DNA from: Elusimicrobiota bacterium
GTDB lineage: Bacteria; Elusimicrobiota; Elusimicrobia; UBA1565; UBA9628
Assembly: GCA_016209035.1 (NCBI GenBank)
Contig: JACQWX010000008.1
Span: 1 to 60,827, forward strand
Direction: 5' to 3'
DNA: 60,827 bases
Position 1 is the stretch's first letter. The number at the start of each line of letters is the position of its first letter. Both the position numbers and the translations under genes were made by a program. The notes beneath the pieces are model-generated. The model worked only from the letters and a program-made list of their open reading frames with translations. It was not told the origin of the DNA and did no database searches. Positions 40,677-51,426 of this stretch are shown in pieces.

Positions 40677-43600
40677 ATGGGAAAGACTCCGAAAGCCGAA
40701 CCCGCGCCCTTGACGCGACTCACCGGCGCCCCCGTGCGCGTGGTGACCGCGGGCAGCCTCTTCGACGGCCACGACGCCTCCATCAACGTAATGCGCCGGG
40801 TCATGCTCTCGGCCGGGGCCGAGGTCATCCATTTGGGCCACAACCGCTCCGCGCGCGAGGTCGTGGACTGCGCGGTCCAGGAGGACAGCCACGGCATCGC
40901 GGTCACCTCCTATCAGGGCGGGCACATGGAGTACTTCGAGTACATGCTCGAGCTCCTGCGGGAGCGCGGCTGCGGCCGCGTGCGCGTCTTCGGGGGCGGG
41001 GGCGGGGTGATCCTGCCCGCGGAGATCAAGAAGCTGCACGCCGCGGGGGTGGCGCGCATCTATTCCCCGGACGACGGCCGGGCCATGGGTTTAGACGGCA
41101 TGATCGCGGACCTCCTGCGGGCCTGCGGGGTCGTGGAGCGCGGCGTGCGCAAGGGCGACTTGGGCCGGGTCTTCAAGAAGGACTTCGCGGCGATCGCGAG
41201 GCTCATAACGGCGGCGGAGGAGGACCCTCAAAAGGGGAGGCGAACGGTCGCGGGGCTTCCGGCGCGGGCTGCGCCCGCGCCGGTATTAGGCGTCACCGGC
41301 ACCGGCGGCTCGGGGAAATCCTCCCTCATCGACGAACTGCTCCGCCGCTTCCTGCGCGATCTCCCGGAGCGCTCGGTGGCCGTGGTGGCCGCAGACCCCT
41401 CCAAGCGCAAGACCGGCGGCGCGCTCCTGGGCGACCGCATCCGCATGAACGCCATCGACTCTCCCAGGGTCTACATGCGCTCCATGGCCGTGCGCGAGCC
41501 CGGCTGGGGGCTGCCGTCCTGCATCGACGCCGTGCTCGGCATCCTCAAGGTCGCGGGCTTCGACCTGATCGTGCTCGAGACCCCGGGCATCGGCCAGTCC
41601 GACACCGCGATCGTGGGCCACTGCGACCTCTCGCTCTACGTGATGACCCCCGAGTTCGGGGCGCCCACCCAGCTCGAGAAGATCGGCATGCTCGACTACG
41701 CGGACCTCGTGGTCATCAACAAATTCGACAAGCGCGGGGCTGACGACGCCCTGCGCGCGGTCCGCAAGCAGTACGCCTTCAACCGCCGCGGCGACGTTGC
41801 CGCGGCGGAACGTTCCGTTTTTGGCGCCAGGGCCTCGCAATATGGTGACCCCGGCGTTGACCGCGTCTACCGCGCCTTGCTCGGGCTACTCGCGCCCAAG
41901 GCCGGGTGGGAGATCGAATCCTCGGCGGCCACGAGCGCCGGCGCCCAGGAGCACGCGGTCATCATCCCGAACAATAGGGCCGGCTACCTCTGCGAGATCA
42001 GCCAGACGGTCCGGGGTTACAACCAGCGCGCCGAGGAGCAGTCCGGGGTGGCGCGCCGCGTCCAGGCCCTGAGGGAAGCGGCGGGAGTCCTCTCAGGCGA
42101 CGGGAAGGAAGCCGCGGTCCAGGACCTCAGGGCGGCCTGCAAGGAGCTCGAGGCGGGGCTCGACCCGGGGAACCTCGAACGGCTCGAGGGCTGGCAGATG
42201 AAGGCCGCGGCCTACCGGGCCGAGGAGTTCGTCTACGAGGTCAGGGGCGCGCGCGTCAAGGTCAAGACCGGCACCCAGTCGCTCTCGGGACTTCGCATCC
42301 CCAAGGTCGCCCTGCCGCCCTACAAGGATTGGGGGGACCTCCTGCATTGGATGCTCAAGGAGAACCTGCCCGGGGAGTTCCCTTACGCCGCCGGCGTCTT
42401 CCCGTTCCGGCGCGAGGGGGAGGACCCCACCCGCATGTTCGCGGGCGAGGGCGGCCCGGAGCGCACCAACCGCAGGTTCCACTACCTCTCCGAGGGCATG
42501 CCCGCGGCGCGCCTGTCCACCGCCTTCGACGCCGTCACCCTCTACGGCGCCGACCCCGACCTGAGGCCCGACATCTACGGCAAGATCGGCAACTCCGGGG
42601 TCTCCATCTGCTGCCTCGACGACGCCAAGAAGCTCTACTCCGGATTCAACCTGGCCGACCCGGCTACCTCGGTTTCCATGACCATCAACGGCCCGGCTCC
42701 GGTCATGACCGCCTTCTTCATGAACGCGGCCATCGACCAGCAGTGCGAACGGCAGATCAAAGCCGAGGGGCGCGAGAAGGAGGTCAGAGACAGGATTGCC
42801 CGGTTCTACAGGGAGAAGGGGGTCCGGCTCCCTGTCTATCAAGGGAGGCTTCCCGACGGACACGACGGGCTCGGTCTGCTCCTGCTGGGCAGCACGGGAG
42901 AGGAACACCTCTCCCGCGAGCAGTACCAGCGCATCAAGGCCGACACCATCTCGAAGGTCCGCGGCACGGTGCAGGCCGACATCCTCAAGGAGGACCAGGC
43001 CCAGAACACCTGCATCTACGCCATCGACTTCGCGCTCAAGCTCATGGGCGACGTGGCTGAGTACTTCATCAGGAACAAGGTCCGGAACTTCTACTCGGTC
43101 TCCATCTCGGGATACCACATCGCCGAGGCGGGCGCCAACCCCATCACCCAGCTGGCCTTGACCCTGGCCAACGGCTTCACCTACGTCGAGCACTACCTCT
43201 CGCGGGGCATGGCCATCGACGAGTTCGCGCCCAACCTGTCCTTCTTCTTCTCGAGCAGCATGGACCCTGAGGCGTCCGTCATCGGCCGGGTGGCCCGGCT
43301 CATCTGGGCCAAGGCCATGAAGCTGCGCTACGGCGCCAACCCGCAGTCCCAGCGGCTCAAGTACCACTGCCAGACCTCGGGGAGGTCCCTGCACAGCCAG
43401 GAGATCGGGTTCAACGACATCCGCACCACCCTGCAGGCCCTGACCGCCTCGTACGACAACTGCAACTCCCTGCACACCAACGCCTACGACGAGGCCATCA
43501 CCACGCCGACCGAGGAGTCCGTGCGCCGGGCCCTGGCCATCCAGCTCGTCATCAACCGCGAGTTCGGCGTGTCCAAGAACCAGAACCCCCTGCAGGGCTC

Positions 43601-44060
43601 CTTCGTCATCTCGGAGCTCACCGACCTCGTCGAGGAGGCGGTGCTCGCCGAGTTCGAGCGTCTAAGCGCCCGCGGCGGGGTGCTCGGAGCCATGGAGACG
43701 GCCTACCAAAGGGGCAAGATCCAAGACGAGTCCCTCCACTACGAGACCTTGAAGCACACGGGCCAGCTCCCCATCATGGGCGTCAACACCTTCCTCTCGC
43801 CCTGCGGCTCGCCCACCGTGAGCCCCAAGAGCGTGACCCGCGCCTCCGGGGCCGAGATGCGCTACCAGATCCGGATGCTGCAAGACCTGCACAAGACCCG
43901 CGCCGACCGCTCCCCGGCCGCGCTCGAGAGCCTGCGCCGGGCGGCGCTGGGCAACGAGAACGTGTTCGAGACCCTCATGGATGCGGCCAAGTGCTGCTCC
44001 CTGGGTCAGATCACGGGAGCTCTCTTCGAGGCTGGAGGGCGGTACCGGAGAAGCCTGTGA
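40677..44060 (+). CDS. icmF: Fused isobutyryl-CoA mutase IcmF
   Basis: A 1127-residue fusion in the IcmF order. A B12 domain (residues about 15-150) carries the cobalt-ligand motif DGHDASIN. A MeaI-type GTPase follows (about 200-430; P-loop [28 protein letters not shown]). The substrate-binding TIM barrel comes last (about 540-1100), with [20 protein letters not shown], typical of isobutyryl/butyryl-CoA mutases. It interconverts isobutyryl-CoA and n-butyryl-CoA, feeding the crotonyl-CoA pathway encoded upstream. No clear ribosome-binding site precedes the ATG. A palindrome (41783-41808) lies in the GTPase region. Confidence 0.95.
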   Translation: MGKTPKAEPAPLTRLTGAPVRVVTAGSLFDGHDASINVMRRVMLSAGAEVIHLGHNRSAREVVDCAVQEDSHGIAVTSYQGGHMEYFEYMLELLRERGCGRVRVFGGGGGVILPAEIKKLHAAGVARIYSPDDGRAMGLDGMIADLLRACGVVERGVRKGDLGRVFKKDFAAIARLITAAEEDPQKGRRTVAGLPARAAPAPVLGVTGTGGSGKSSLIDELLRRFLRDLPERSVAVVAADPSKRKTGGALLGDRIRMNAIDSPRVYMRSMAVREPGWGLPSCIDAVLGILKVAGFDLIVLETPGIGQSDTAIVGHCDLSLYVMTPEFGAPTQLEKIGMLDYADLVVINKFDKRGADDALRAVRKQYAFNRRGDVAAAERSVFGARASQYGDPGVDRVYRALLGLLAPKAGWEIESSAATSAGAQEHAVIIPNNRAGYLCEISQTVRGYNQRAEEQSGVARRVQALREAAGVLSGDGKEAAVQDLRAACKELEAGLDPGNLERLEGWQMKAAAYRAEEFVYEVRGARVKVKTGTQSLSGLRIPKVALPPYKDWGDLLHWMLKENLPGEFPYAAGVFPFRREGEDPTRMFAGEGGPERTNRRFHYLSEGMPAARLSTAFDAVTLYGADPDLRPDIYGKIGNSGVSICCLDDAKKLYSGFNLADPATSVSMTINGPAPVMTAFFMNAAIDQQCERQIKAEGREKEVRDRIARFYREKGVRLPVYQGRLPDGHDGLGLLLLGSTGEEHLSREQYQRIKADTISKVRGTVQADILKEDQAQNTCIYAIDFALKLMGDVAEYFIRNKVRNFYSVSISGYHIAEAGANPITQLALTLANGFTYVEHYLSRGMAIDEFAPNLSFFFSSSMDPEASVIGRVARLIWAKAMKLRYGANPQSQRLKYHCQTSGRSLHSQEIGFNDIRTTLQALTASYDNCNSLHTNAYDEAITTPTEESVRRALAIQLVINREFGVSKNQNPLQGSFVISELTDLVEEAVLAEFERLSARGGVLGAMETAYQRGKIQDESLHYETLKHTGQLPIMGVNTFLSPCGSPTVSPKSVTRASGAEMRYQIRMLQDLHKTRADRSPAALESLRRAALGNENVFETLMDAAKCCSLGQITGALFEAGGRYRRSL

Positions 44061-44084
44061 CCTTCCGTTCGGCCGTCATCGCGC

Positions 44085-44113
44085 TTGAATATCCCGGAGA
44101 TGCCTGTTAGAAT
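44085..44113 (+). promoter_or_regulatory. meaB promoter, leaderless type
   Basis: TTGAAT (44085-44090), 17-nt spacer, extended -10 TGT-TAGAAT (44105-44113), then 4 nt to the ATG at 44118. Transcription would begin at about the start codon. Confidence 0.6.
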
Positions 44114-44117
44114 TATC

Positions 44118-45080
44118 ATGGCGCGAAAACCCGATCGGGCTGGGCGCCGGACCCCGGCTCCCCGGGCCATGGCTGCGGCTGCGGCCCTGATGCGCTCCTT
44201 GGACGACGGCGAGCCGGAGGCGCGAGCGGCATTGAGGGCGCTCTACGCCCACGCGGGCCGCGCTCATGTGGTGGGCGTCACCGGGCCTCCTGGCTCGGGC
44301 AAGTCCACCTTGGTGGACCGGCTGGTGGAACTGGCCCGCAAGGAGGGCCGCAGCGTGGGCGTGGTGGCGGTGGACCCCACCAGCCCGGTTTCGGGCGGCG
44401 CGGTCCTGGGGGACCGCATCCGCATGCAGCGCCACGCGACGGACAAGGGCGTCTTCATCCGGTCGCTGGCCACCCGCGGCTCCCTGGGAGGGCTCTCAGC
44501 CTCGGTCTTCGACACGGTCACGGTCTTGGACGCCATGGGCAAGGACCTCATCCTCATCGAGACGGCAGGCGTGGGCCAGGACGGGGTCAAGGTCGCGGGA
44601 GCCGCGCACACCGTGCTGGTGGTCCTCTCTCCGGGCATGGGAGACGACATCCAGGCCATCAAGGCCGGCATCCTCGAGATCGGTGACGTCTACGCGGTCA
44701 ACAAGGCCGACATGGCGGACGCCGAGACCCTGGAGCGCTCCCTCCATCTGGCGCTCGACGGTGTTCCCAGCCGCGACGGCTGGCAGCGCGTCATCGTCAA
44801 GACCGAGGCCCGCTCGGGGAAGGGGGTGGATGAGCTCGCGGTGATGCTGCGCCGCCACCGCGAGAGCCTGGCGCAAGGCGGGGCTTGGGAGCGGCGCTCG
44901 CAGGCCATGGCCAAGGCCGCTTTTGAGGAGCTCCTTGAGGTCGGGGTCCGGACTCGCATCAAGAAGAACCTTGCCTCTGACAAGGCCTGGAAGACGTTGC
45001 TTGAAGGCCTGGCTTGCCGCCGGATGGACCCGCGCGCCGCGGCTCAGCGCGGCCTGCGGAGGCTTCTCCGCGGGACATAG
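44118..45080 (+). CDS. meaB: Methylmalonyl-CoA mutase-associated GTPase MeaB
   Basis: A 320-residue G3E GTPase: GVTGPPGSGKSTLVD P-loop, VDPTSPVSGGAVLGDRIRM, ETAGVGQD and NKADM. It protects and reloads B12-dependent mutases with cofactor. IcmF has its own GTPase, so MeaB here probably serves the separate methylmalonyl-CoA mutase at 58104-60242. Bases 44778-44831 are duplicated at 55637-55690. The 3' end overlaps the convergent protease gene by 37 bases. Confidence 0.94.
   Translation: MARKPDRAGRRTPAPRAMAAAAALMRSLDDGEPEARAALRALYAHAGRAHVVGVTGPPGSGKSTLVDRLVELARKEGRSVGVVAVDPTSPVSGGAVLGDRIRMQRHATDKGVFIRSLATRGSLGGLSASVFDTVTVLDAMGKDLILIETAGVGQDGVKVAGAAHTVLVVLSPGMGDDIQAIKAGILEIGDVYAVNKADMADAETLERSLHLALDGVPSRDGWQRVIVKTEARSGKGVDELAVMLRRHRESLAQGGAWERRSQAMAKAAFEELLEVGVRTRIKKNLASDKAWKTLLEGLACRRMDPRAAAQRGLRRLLRGT
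44778..44831 (+). repeat. 54-bp direct repeat, copy inside meaB
   Basis: Identical over 54 bases to 55637-55690. This copy is the original coding sequence of meaB (encoding GWQRVIVKTEARSGKGVD). Confidence 0.95.
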
Positions 45081-45352
45081 GCGTCGAGGAAGCTTTTGAA
45101 TAGCGCTCCGTGGTTGGGGATCAGGAGGTGGATCAGCTCGTGGGCTATCACGGAATCCTGGAAGTCAGTCGGCTCCTTCAGGAGATCGGAGCTGAAATAG
45201 ACCCGGCCTGCCGTGGAACATGAGGCCCACTTGCCGCGCATGGCTTGGACAAAGACTCGTTTTGGCCTGACTCCTATCTTGGCCGCCCAGCGCTCCACGC
45301 GTCGCTTGAAATGGGTCGCTGGCGCGATTCTGGTCTTCGTTGAGGGAGTCAT
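45044..45352 (-). CDS. YgjP-like M48 metallopeptidase
   Basis: A 102-residue protein with VIAHELIHLLIPNHGALF: an HExxH zinc site plus a downstream histidine, as in YgjP/DUF45 metallopeptidases. These short proteases are often encoded next to type I restriction genes. It overlaps the hsdR stop by ATGA and runs convergently into meaB. Its C-terminal residues are basic. Confidence 0.85.
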   Translation of the reverse strand: MTPSTKTRIAPATHFKRRVERWAAKIGVRPKRVFVQAMRGKWASCSTAGRVYFSSDLLKEPTDFQDSVIAHELIHLLIPNHGALFKSFLDAYVPRRSLRRPR

Positions 45353-48225
45353 TTCTTGCGCAGCTTGATGATCTGTTCGGCCATGCCCTTCATGCGCTCC
45401 AGGCCGACCACGGGGCGCAATAGTTTGTACAGCTCGGCTTTGAGCTGTCGCATGTCCCCGGCGTTGTCCGCGAAGTGAGGGAAACGCTCCGCGAAAAGGG
45501 AGTCCGCCTGCCGGGCGACGGCTTCGGCTTTGGCCGCGTCGGCCCGGTCCAGAAGCCAGAACACGGCGAAAGCCTCGGGTGAAAGCCCGGACGTCTGCGC
45601 TTGGCGCTTGGCTCCCTCGTATTCCTTTTGCAGGGCCTCAAGCTCCTTGAGAGCCTCCTCCGTCGTCATCTGCTGGTCTTCGTAGCTCTTGCGGATCGCC
45701 TCAGCCCTTTCGCCGATGGGTATCAGGAACGGCTGGAGATCGCCCTGCGTTTGTCCCAGCCCCTCAAGAATACGGGCCAGGTTGATGATCTTCGTGGCCG
45801 GCGGGGTTTGCTTCTTCTTTAGTGCGTCCAAGGCGGCCTCGTTGATTTTAAAAACGGCGGTCAAATCGTCGAACCCCAGGGCCCGGGCTCGGTCCCGGAC
45901 GATCAGCTCCGTCTTCTTCATCAGGTCGAAATACAGCCCCCGGCGCGGGTTGACAGCTGCCCGGACCACCTGGTAGAGCCGGCAGAGCCTGGCGTAATCG
46001 TCCATGTAGTCGCGCAACATCGGGTCCGGAGAGATGATTTCGTAGAAAGTCTCCAGGGTCTTGAAGAAACCAAAGAACTCGTCCCGCCTGGCTTTCTCAG
46101 CCAGGGCGTTCACGGCCCGCTCCACGGCCTTGTCGTCCATGCGTCCCCGGCAGAAGGCCAGGTAGGGCGGGGCCTCGGCCTTCATCATCTGGACGAAGCG
46201 GGCCTTGAGGACATCGAGGTTCTTGATGACGCTTTGCACCACATCCGAATCGAAGGAAAGCGCCTTTTCCAGCCGCTCAAAGATGCCCACGAAATCCACG
46301 ACCAGTCCGGCGGGCTTTCTGATGTCATCCGCCTCATACGGCCTGTTGACTCGCGCGATGGCCTGGAGCAGGGTGTGGTCCCGCATGGGCTTGTCCAGGT
46401 ACATGCAGTAGAGGATCGGGGCGTCGAACCCGGTCAGGAGCTTCTCGGTCACGATGAGAATCTTGGGCTTCTCGCCCGGCTTGGTGAATGCTTTACGTAC
46501 GCGCTTTTCTTCATCCTCCTTGAGCTTGAATTGGGCGGTGAGACGCGCATCATTGTGACGAGAGGTGTAAACTACGGTGGAGTAGTCCGCGGGCAGAAGC
46601 TTGTTCAGCTCCGTCTTGTAGAGGGCGCATGCTTCCCTGTCCACGCCCACAAGGAAGGCTTTGTAGCCCAGCGGTTCCACGTTCTGCCTGAAATGCTCGG
46701 CCACGAACCGCGCCACTTGCCGGACCCGGTCCTTTGCTTTCAGGAAAGCCTTGAGCTTAACGGCCCCATCCAAAACGTGGTTCAGCTCCTCGATATCGCT
46801 GATCCCCTCGGTCTCGGCTAGCGCGAAGAATTCCTCCTCAAGCGTTTCCTGCGGCACACGTATCTCATTGGGGGCCAGGGCGTAGTGCAACTCCAAGGTC
46901 GTCCCGTCCTCGATGGACTCCTTGATTGGATACTTGTCCAGGTAGCCCTGCGGGTCGTCCTTGCCGAAAACCTTGAAGGTGCCCTTCCCGTAGGCGATCT
47001 TATCTATGGGCGTCCCGGTAAAGCCTATGAAGGTGGCCCTGGGAAGGGCAGCTTGGAGGTAGTTTCCCAGGTCCCCGCTGGTCGAGCGGTGTGCCTCGTC
47101 CACCAGGACGAAGATGTTGTCCCGAGCGCAGAGGTCCTTGTCCGCCTTGTCGAACTTGTGAATCATGGTCACGACAAGTCCGCGGTAGTCGGTGCGTAGA
47201 AGCTCCCTTAAGTGCTTCTTGGTCTGGACCACCTCGGCCTTGCCCTCGCCCAAGACGCTCGTGATCCAGCCGGAGAGCTGCCCCTCCAGCTCGTTTCGAT
47301 CGACCAGCATCAAAACCGTGGGCTTTCCAAAAGCCCGGTTTTCGAGGAGCCGGCGCGCGGCCGTAATCTTGCCCGAGCCCTGGGTGTGCCAAATGAGGCC
47401 GGTTTTCTTGACCGAGTCCAGTGCCCGCTCCACGACCTTCTCTACAGCCCTGGACTGATGCTGGCGCAGGACTACCTTCTTGAGCTCGTCGTCTTTCAGG
47501 AAGAAGATGATCCAGTCGCGCAGGAGCTTCAAGAATCGCTCGCGGCCGAAGAAGCGCTTGACCTTCGCCTCGAAGTTTCCGGGCTCCTCCTCCTTCCAGT
47601 TGAAGATGTTCTTGCGGTCCAAGTCCCAGGTGACGCCGTAGTAGAAATCCAGGAGCTGGGTAGCCTCGAATACCTGCGGGGCGGCCATGAGCTCAGGCGT
47701 TTCCTCGTGGTAGCGCCGAAGCTGGACCACGGCCCGGTCAATGCCGTCCGCAAACCTGGCGCTCTTGGTCTCGGCGATGGCGACCGGGATGCCGTTGATG
47801 AGGAACACGATGTCGGCGCGGTTCCCCTTCTGGCCGTTGGTGTACTCCCATTCATCGGTGACGTGGAATACGTTGTTGGCGGGCTGGTCGAAGTCTATGA
47901 CTGCGACGTTGCGCTTGCGTTTCTCTCCCTCGGACTGGGCCGAGTGCTCGCCCCGCAGCCACTTCAAGACCTCGGCGTTGCCCTCGATGTTGCAGCGGAC
48001 GCTCTCGATGCGCCCGATGATGTCGTCCGCGTTATTCTCGTCCACCACGCCGGGATTGAGCGCGATGAGCTTTTCCCGCAGGACCGGGTAGAGCAGCCAG
48101 CCGCCCGCCCCTCGCCGGAGGCTTAGGGCCTCATCCGGCGCGAGGTAGGACCAGCCGATCTCCTGGCAGTAGGCCAGGACAGGGTCTTGGACCGCCGTCC
48201 TTTCGCCGCCCATGCCGGGCGTCAT
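45349..48225 (-). CDS. hsdR: Type I restriction endonuclease subunit R
   Basis: A 958-residue HsdR. The N-terminal nuclease has ADIVFLINGIPVAIAETKSA (D...ExK). The helicase motor follows, with Walker A HTQGSGKITAA, DEAHRS, GFTGTP and the later LLTGFDAP...QAIARVNRPY motifs. The C-terminal helical region contacts the methyltransferase. Walker A reads GSGKI rather than GSGKT/S, which is worth noting. ATG 48225 gives MTPGMGGERTAV; the ATG at 48213 is an alternative. A gap of 89 bases separates it from the DUF4276 gene. Confidence 0.93.
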   Translation of the reverse strand: MTPGMGGERTAVQDPVLAYCQEIGWSYLAPDEALSLRRGAGGWLLYPVLREKLIALNPGVVDENNADDIIGRIESVRCNIEGNAEVLKWLRGEHSAQSEGEKRKRNVAVIDFDQPANNVFHVTDEWEYTNGQKGNRADIVFLINGIPVAIAETKSARFADGIDRAVVQLRRYHEETPELMAAPQVFEATQLLDFYYGVTWDLDRKNIFNWKEEEPGNFEAKVKRFFGRERFLKLLRDWIIFFLKDDELKKVVLRQHQSRAVEKVVERALDSVKKTGLIWHTQGSGKITAARRLLENRAFGKPTVLMLVDRNELEGQLSGWITSVLGEGKAEVVQTKKHLRELLRTDYRGLVVTMIHKFDKADKDLCARDNIFVLVDEAHRSTSGDLGNYLQAALPRATFIGFTGTPIDKIAYGKGTFKVFGKDDPQGYLDKYPIKESIEDGTTLELHYALAPNEIRVPQETLEEEFFALAETEGISDIEELNHVLDGAVKLKAFLKAKDRVRQVARFVAEHFRQNVEPLGYKAFLVGVDREACALYKTELNKLLPADYSTVVYTSRHNDARLTAQFKLKEDEEKRVRKAFTKPGEKPKILIVTEKLLTGFDAPILYCMYLDKPMRDHTLLQAIARVNRPYEADDIRKPAGLVVDFVGIFERLEKALSFDSDVVQSVIKNLDVLKARFVQMMKAEAPPYLAFCRGRMDDKAVERAVNALAEKARRDEFFGFFKTLETFYEIISPDPMLRDYMDDYARLCRLYQVVRAAVNPRRGLYFDLMKKTELIVRDRARALGFDDLTAVFKINEAALDALKKKQTPPATKIINLARILEGLGQTQGDLQPFLIPIGERAEAIRKSYEDQQMTTEEALKELEALQKEYEGAKRQAQTSGLSPEAFAVFWLLDRADAAKAEAVARQADSLFAERFPHFADNAGDMRQLKAELYKLLRPVVGLERMKGMAEQIIKLRKK

Positions 48226-48314
48226 TGGGTCCCCGCCTTGGTCGTCCTCTTGTCGTCCGGGCCGTAGTGGACGGCCGTGGCGAGGGGGTAGTCGTGCGGT
48301 TTCGTATTCATCGG

Positions 48315-48929
48315 TCAAGAGCCATACCGCGGGACAAATCGCGATAGCCTGGCCACTGTGCGACGCAGGCTTTGGGAATGGGTCTTTGCCCGGCGAGCCT
48401 TCCACCGATTCCACACGAACCAGGACAACCGTCCGTTGTAGTCGGGCCCCTGCTCTCTACTGCTTCCCCGCGGAGGGGCGATGTCTCTCCGCAGGCCCTG
48501 GAAAGGGGATTTCCTTGCCAACCGAATCAGGAATCTCTTCGAATCAGCAATGCCGTCAGCGTTGTCTGGAATCAAGCTTGCGCATATGCCAAGGAACTTG
48601 GCAAAGGCTTCTCTGTCAGCGAGAAGCCATGATTCGACCTCCCGCACGGCAATCCTCAATAGCAGGTTGGGGTGCCGGGGTTGTCGTAGCCACTCTTGGA
48701 TAAGCGCGGGCGGGCACTCGGCAACATCCAAGTCGGTCAGGACAAGGAATGGAGTCCCCTTGGCCGCGTTGTTAAACCCATGGATGGTCTTGCGCAAATA
48801 ACCGAACCCGCCCCTGGAAAAGCATGTTCCTACCGCATACTGGCGCGGCAATTGGCGCAGCATGACCCGGAGGACGGATTCGGAAAGGTCGTCCTCGACG
48901 GCCAAGTTGACGGGTATTGGGTTCGTCAT
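48315..48929 (-). CDS. DUF4276-like (TOPRIM-type) protein
   Basis: A 204-residue protein: NLAVEDDLSESVL with an acidic start, LVLTDLDVAECPP (DxD) and IAVREVESWLLADREAFAKFLGI, which match DUF4276 proteins predicted to have a TOPRIM-like nuclease fold. It overlaps the upstream AAA ATPase gene by ATGA. Such ATPase-plus-TOPRIM pairs act as anti-phage modules and occur inside restriction islands. Confidence 0.8.
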   Translation of the reverse strand: MTNPIPVNLAVEDDLSESVLRVMLRQLPRQYAVGTCFSRGGFGYLRKTIHGFNNAAKGTPFLVLTDLDVAECPPALIQEWLRQPRHPNLLLRIAVREVESWLLADREAFAKFLGICASLIPDNADGIADSKRFLIRLARKSPFQGLRRDIAPPRGSSREQGPDYNGRLSWFVWNRWKARRAKTHSQSLRRTVARLSRFVPRYGS

Positions 48930-50080
48930 TGAAAGAGGTGCAGTTGCTCGGCTTGGGGAGGATTGGTCCGCGGAAGCACTGCGTCGGCGATACTAAGGCC
49001 GCTTTCCAGCAGTCGCTTCACTTCCTCTATGTGCCAGACGGGCTCAACCTGGGTTCCCTTTTGGCTGGTCGGCTCCAAGAGCAGGACTTCTTCAGGTCCG
49101 ATACCCTTGTCGGAGACCAAGTCGGCGCTATGCGTGCTTAGTATGACTTGGCTGCCGGTGTGGCGCTGCAAGCGATGGACAAGCGCAGGCAACTTCCTGA
49201 TGATGGCGGAATTCAAGGACAATTCGGGCTCCTCCAGCAGCATGAGAGCGTTGTTTTCCTGAAGGGCCCAAAGCAATCCCAGCAGTCGCAATGTCCCGTC
49301 GGAGAACTGATCCTCGCGCTGCTTGGCGCCGCGCGCCCGCCAATGTTCATAGACGGCCTCAAGATGAGTCGCGCCAGACTCGTCTTGGACATCTGCCAAT
49401 TCCTTCATCTGCGGGACGGCCAGTCGCAGGGCCGCTTCGATTCTCCTGAGGCGAGCCCGGCGGGTTTTGGGCGGCGTCTTGGCCACGCGTTCCAGAAAAT
49501 TCAGGCCGAACGGGTCCCCTGGCAGTCCCGGCCCGGAGAATGCGTGCGGATAGCGCAAAAGTTGCGGGACGATGTGAAAATACAGAGCGGATTCCAGAAA
49601 CTTCGCGATTTCTCTAAAATCGGCGTTTGCGTTGATCTGCTCAAGATGTGTTTGCGTCAAGCGCAGTCTGTCCTTATCATCATCGGAATTTGGTCTAGTG
49701 AGAATTTTCTCTGTGCCTCGCCACACATGTTCGTATGCCAGATATGGCTGCCGCGCCCCGCGAGATTCCTGCTTGATGCCTATCGCATACTTCCAGGATG
49801 CGGGCTTGCCCGGCGAGCTGGATAGTTCGATCTCCATCTCAATGTTCGGATGCCTCCCGGCAGCAAGGCAGCGTATCTTCGAAATGCCTTTGCGATCTTC
49901 GACTGCCTGCTTCAGGCCGCCCCCCTTCTCCTTGGCGATGTCCCGCAGGAATCTGAGCGCATCCATGAAATTCGATTTCCCAGAAGCGTTGGGCCCGACC
50001 AGGAAGACTCTCTGGCTGAGCGGAACGTCAACACTCAGGAAATTGCGCCAGTTCTTAAGCATGATACGCGAAACTATCAT
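48926..50080 (-). CDS. AAA ATPase of the RecF/SMC-like (OLD-type) group
   Basis: A 384-residue ATPase with Walker A GPNASGKSN (about residue 30), a signature-like FSDGTLRLLGLLWAL, Walker B ALMLLEEPE and the D-loop/H-loop STHSADLVSD. It starts with the LKNWRNF pattern common to RecF-type ATPases. It probably powers or gates the DUF4276 protein coded next. The gene is embedded between hsdS and hsdR and overlaps hsdS by ATGA. Confidence 0.88.
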   Translation of the reverse strand: MIVSRIMLKNWRNFLSVDVPLSQRVFLVGPNASGKSNFMDALRFLRDIAKEKGGGLKQAVEDRKGISKIRCLAAGRHPNIEMEIELSSSPGKPASWKYAIGIKQESRGARQPYLAYEHVWRGTEKILTRPNSDDDKDRLRLTQTHLEQINANADFREIAKFLESALYFHIVPQLLRYPHAFSGPGLPGDPFGLNFLERVAKTPPKTRRARLRRIEAALRLAVPQMKELADVQDESGATHLEAVYEHWRARGAKQREDQFSDGTLRLLGLLWALQENNALMLLEEPELSLNSAIIRKLPALVHRLQRHTGSQVILSTHSADLVSDKGIGPEEVLLLEPTSQKGTQVEPVWHIEEVKRLLESGLSIADAVLPRTNPPQAEQLHLFQ

Positions 50081-51426
50081 TGTTCGGCCTCCCGGCTGCC
50101 CAATCTAATTTCTCCCAACATCAATCCCTTCAGTGCGTTTTCAAACAGAGAATTCAGCGCCCCCTGTTCCCTCTGATAGCACTCGATCTGCTGATCCAAC
50201 TTCTCTAGGAGGCTTGAAATTCTCCGTTGATCATTGAGGTTCGCAAGAGGCACGGGAAAATCCTTAAGCTTGGTTGAGTTGATGCAAGCGAGGTTCGTTG
50301 TCTTGTGGCCCACGCTCAAAAAGTACGACCTGCCGTAGGGGCTCTGCGCGAGGTAAGCCAGGAACTCGGGCAAAAGCCTCTTGGTGTCCGGGCGCACGGC
50401 AAAAATGTGGTTCTGATGGACGCATTTCGGAATTTGACCCCTCCAGACGTGCCCCCGACCCAGTTTATCCAGATCACCTCCTTCTGTGAGCAAAACATCT
50501 CCTGGTTCCAGAGCGTACCGTGGCACCTCGCTTTTTCGAAGTCGTATTGTTTTGATCTCTGCCAAATCAAGGTAGCCAGCTTGGACATTCGCTACGCGCA
50601 GATACGGAAGCTCAACAACATCCTCCCCAACCAAGAGGCGCCCTTTGGCGAGTCCCGTTTGGACGGAAGCCACTTCTCGAAGAGGAAGCATCTGCCAACC
50701 AGACGGAATCTCACCAAAGGAGGTTTGTTGCGTTGCATCGGTTCGGTGAAATCCTTCCCTGAACACCTTCGCCATCGTCGCGGCCTTGAGTTCCTTGAGC
50801 GCGGCCACTATCCTGCCCTGGGTCTCGGCCGCAGCCTGGATTTTCGAGAGGACCGCCGCGATGGCGCGTTGCTCTTCTGGCCGGGGGAGCGGGATTGCGA
50901 ATTCCTTCAAACGTGCGGCGGAAAGATTGGGGATGGTCGTCCTATTGGCAGCCCCTTCGTAAATATTGAGGTGGAGAATCGCTTCTTGAAGCCAGTACAT
51001 GAAAAATCTAGGGTCAACGTTTTCCCCTATGCGACGGAGGCGATGAATGTGATTTTGATAGAGGCAGCCCGGCAATTGATTGTCCCAGACGGCGGCCCTC
51101 CCGACTTCGCCGCCTTCGCATACCAGCAGGTCTCCGGGCCGCAATGCGAATTTCTTTGACTCCTCATCCGTGAAGTGCATCTTGTCTACTGTCGAGAGAT
51201 CGACCTTGCCCCAAAGGACGTTGGATGTCCTCAGGAAAGGCTTCGGCGCTGGACCGTTACGGCTCGCCGCTGACATTGCCTTGCCCTGCCGTACATCGAA
51301 CAACTTCCCAAGGGAAGAGATGTGCCAATCTCTTGGCAACTGGCCAACCTCGGTCATGTGGGGTGAGCTTTTGTCAAAGGCGCCAACCTGCCGTCTCTTA
51401 CTCTTAGCTGTCAGAGTGTTGTTCAC
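50077..51426 (-). CDS. hsdS: Type I restriction specificity subunit S
   Basis: A 449-residue HsdS with two target-recognition domains separated by conserved helices. The domain 1 region (GDLLVCEGGEVGRAAVWDN...YQNHIHRLR) ends in PLPRPEEQRAIAAVLSKIQAA; domain 2 (PGDVLLTEGGDLDKLGRGHVWRG...HQNHIFAVR) ends in NDQRRISSLLEKLDQQI. The recognition sequence cannot be predicted by eye. The DNA is less GC-rich than the metabolic genes around the island. Confidence 0.92.
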   Translation of the reverse strand: MNNTLTAKSKRRQVGAFDKSSPHMTEVGQLPRDWHISSLGKLFDVRQGKAMSAASRNGPAPKPFLRTSNVLWGKVDLSTVDKMHFTDEESKKFALRPGDLLVCEGGEVGRAAVWDNQLPGCLYQNHIHRLRRIGENVDPRFFMYWLQEAILHLNIYEGAANRTTIPNLSAARLKEFAIPLPRPEEQRAIAAVLSKIQAAAETQGRIVAALKELKAATMAKVFREGFHRTDATQQTSFGEIPSGWQMLPLREVASVQTGLAKGRLLVGEDVVELPYLRVANVQAGYLDLAEIKTIRLRKSEVPRYALEPGDVLLTEGGDLDKLGRGHVWRGQIPKCVHQNHIFAVRPDTKRLLPEFLAYLAQSPYGRSYFLSVGHKTTNLACINSTKLKDFPVPLANLNDQRRISSLLEKLDQQIECYQREQGALNSLFENALKGLMLGEIRLGSREAEQ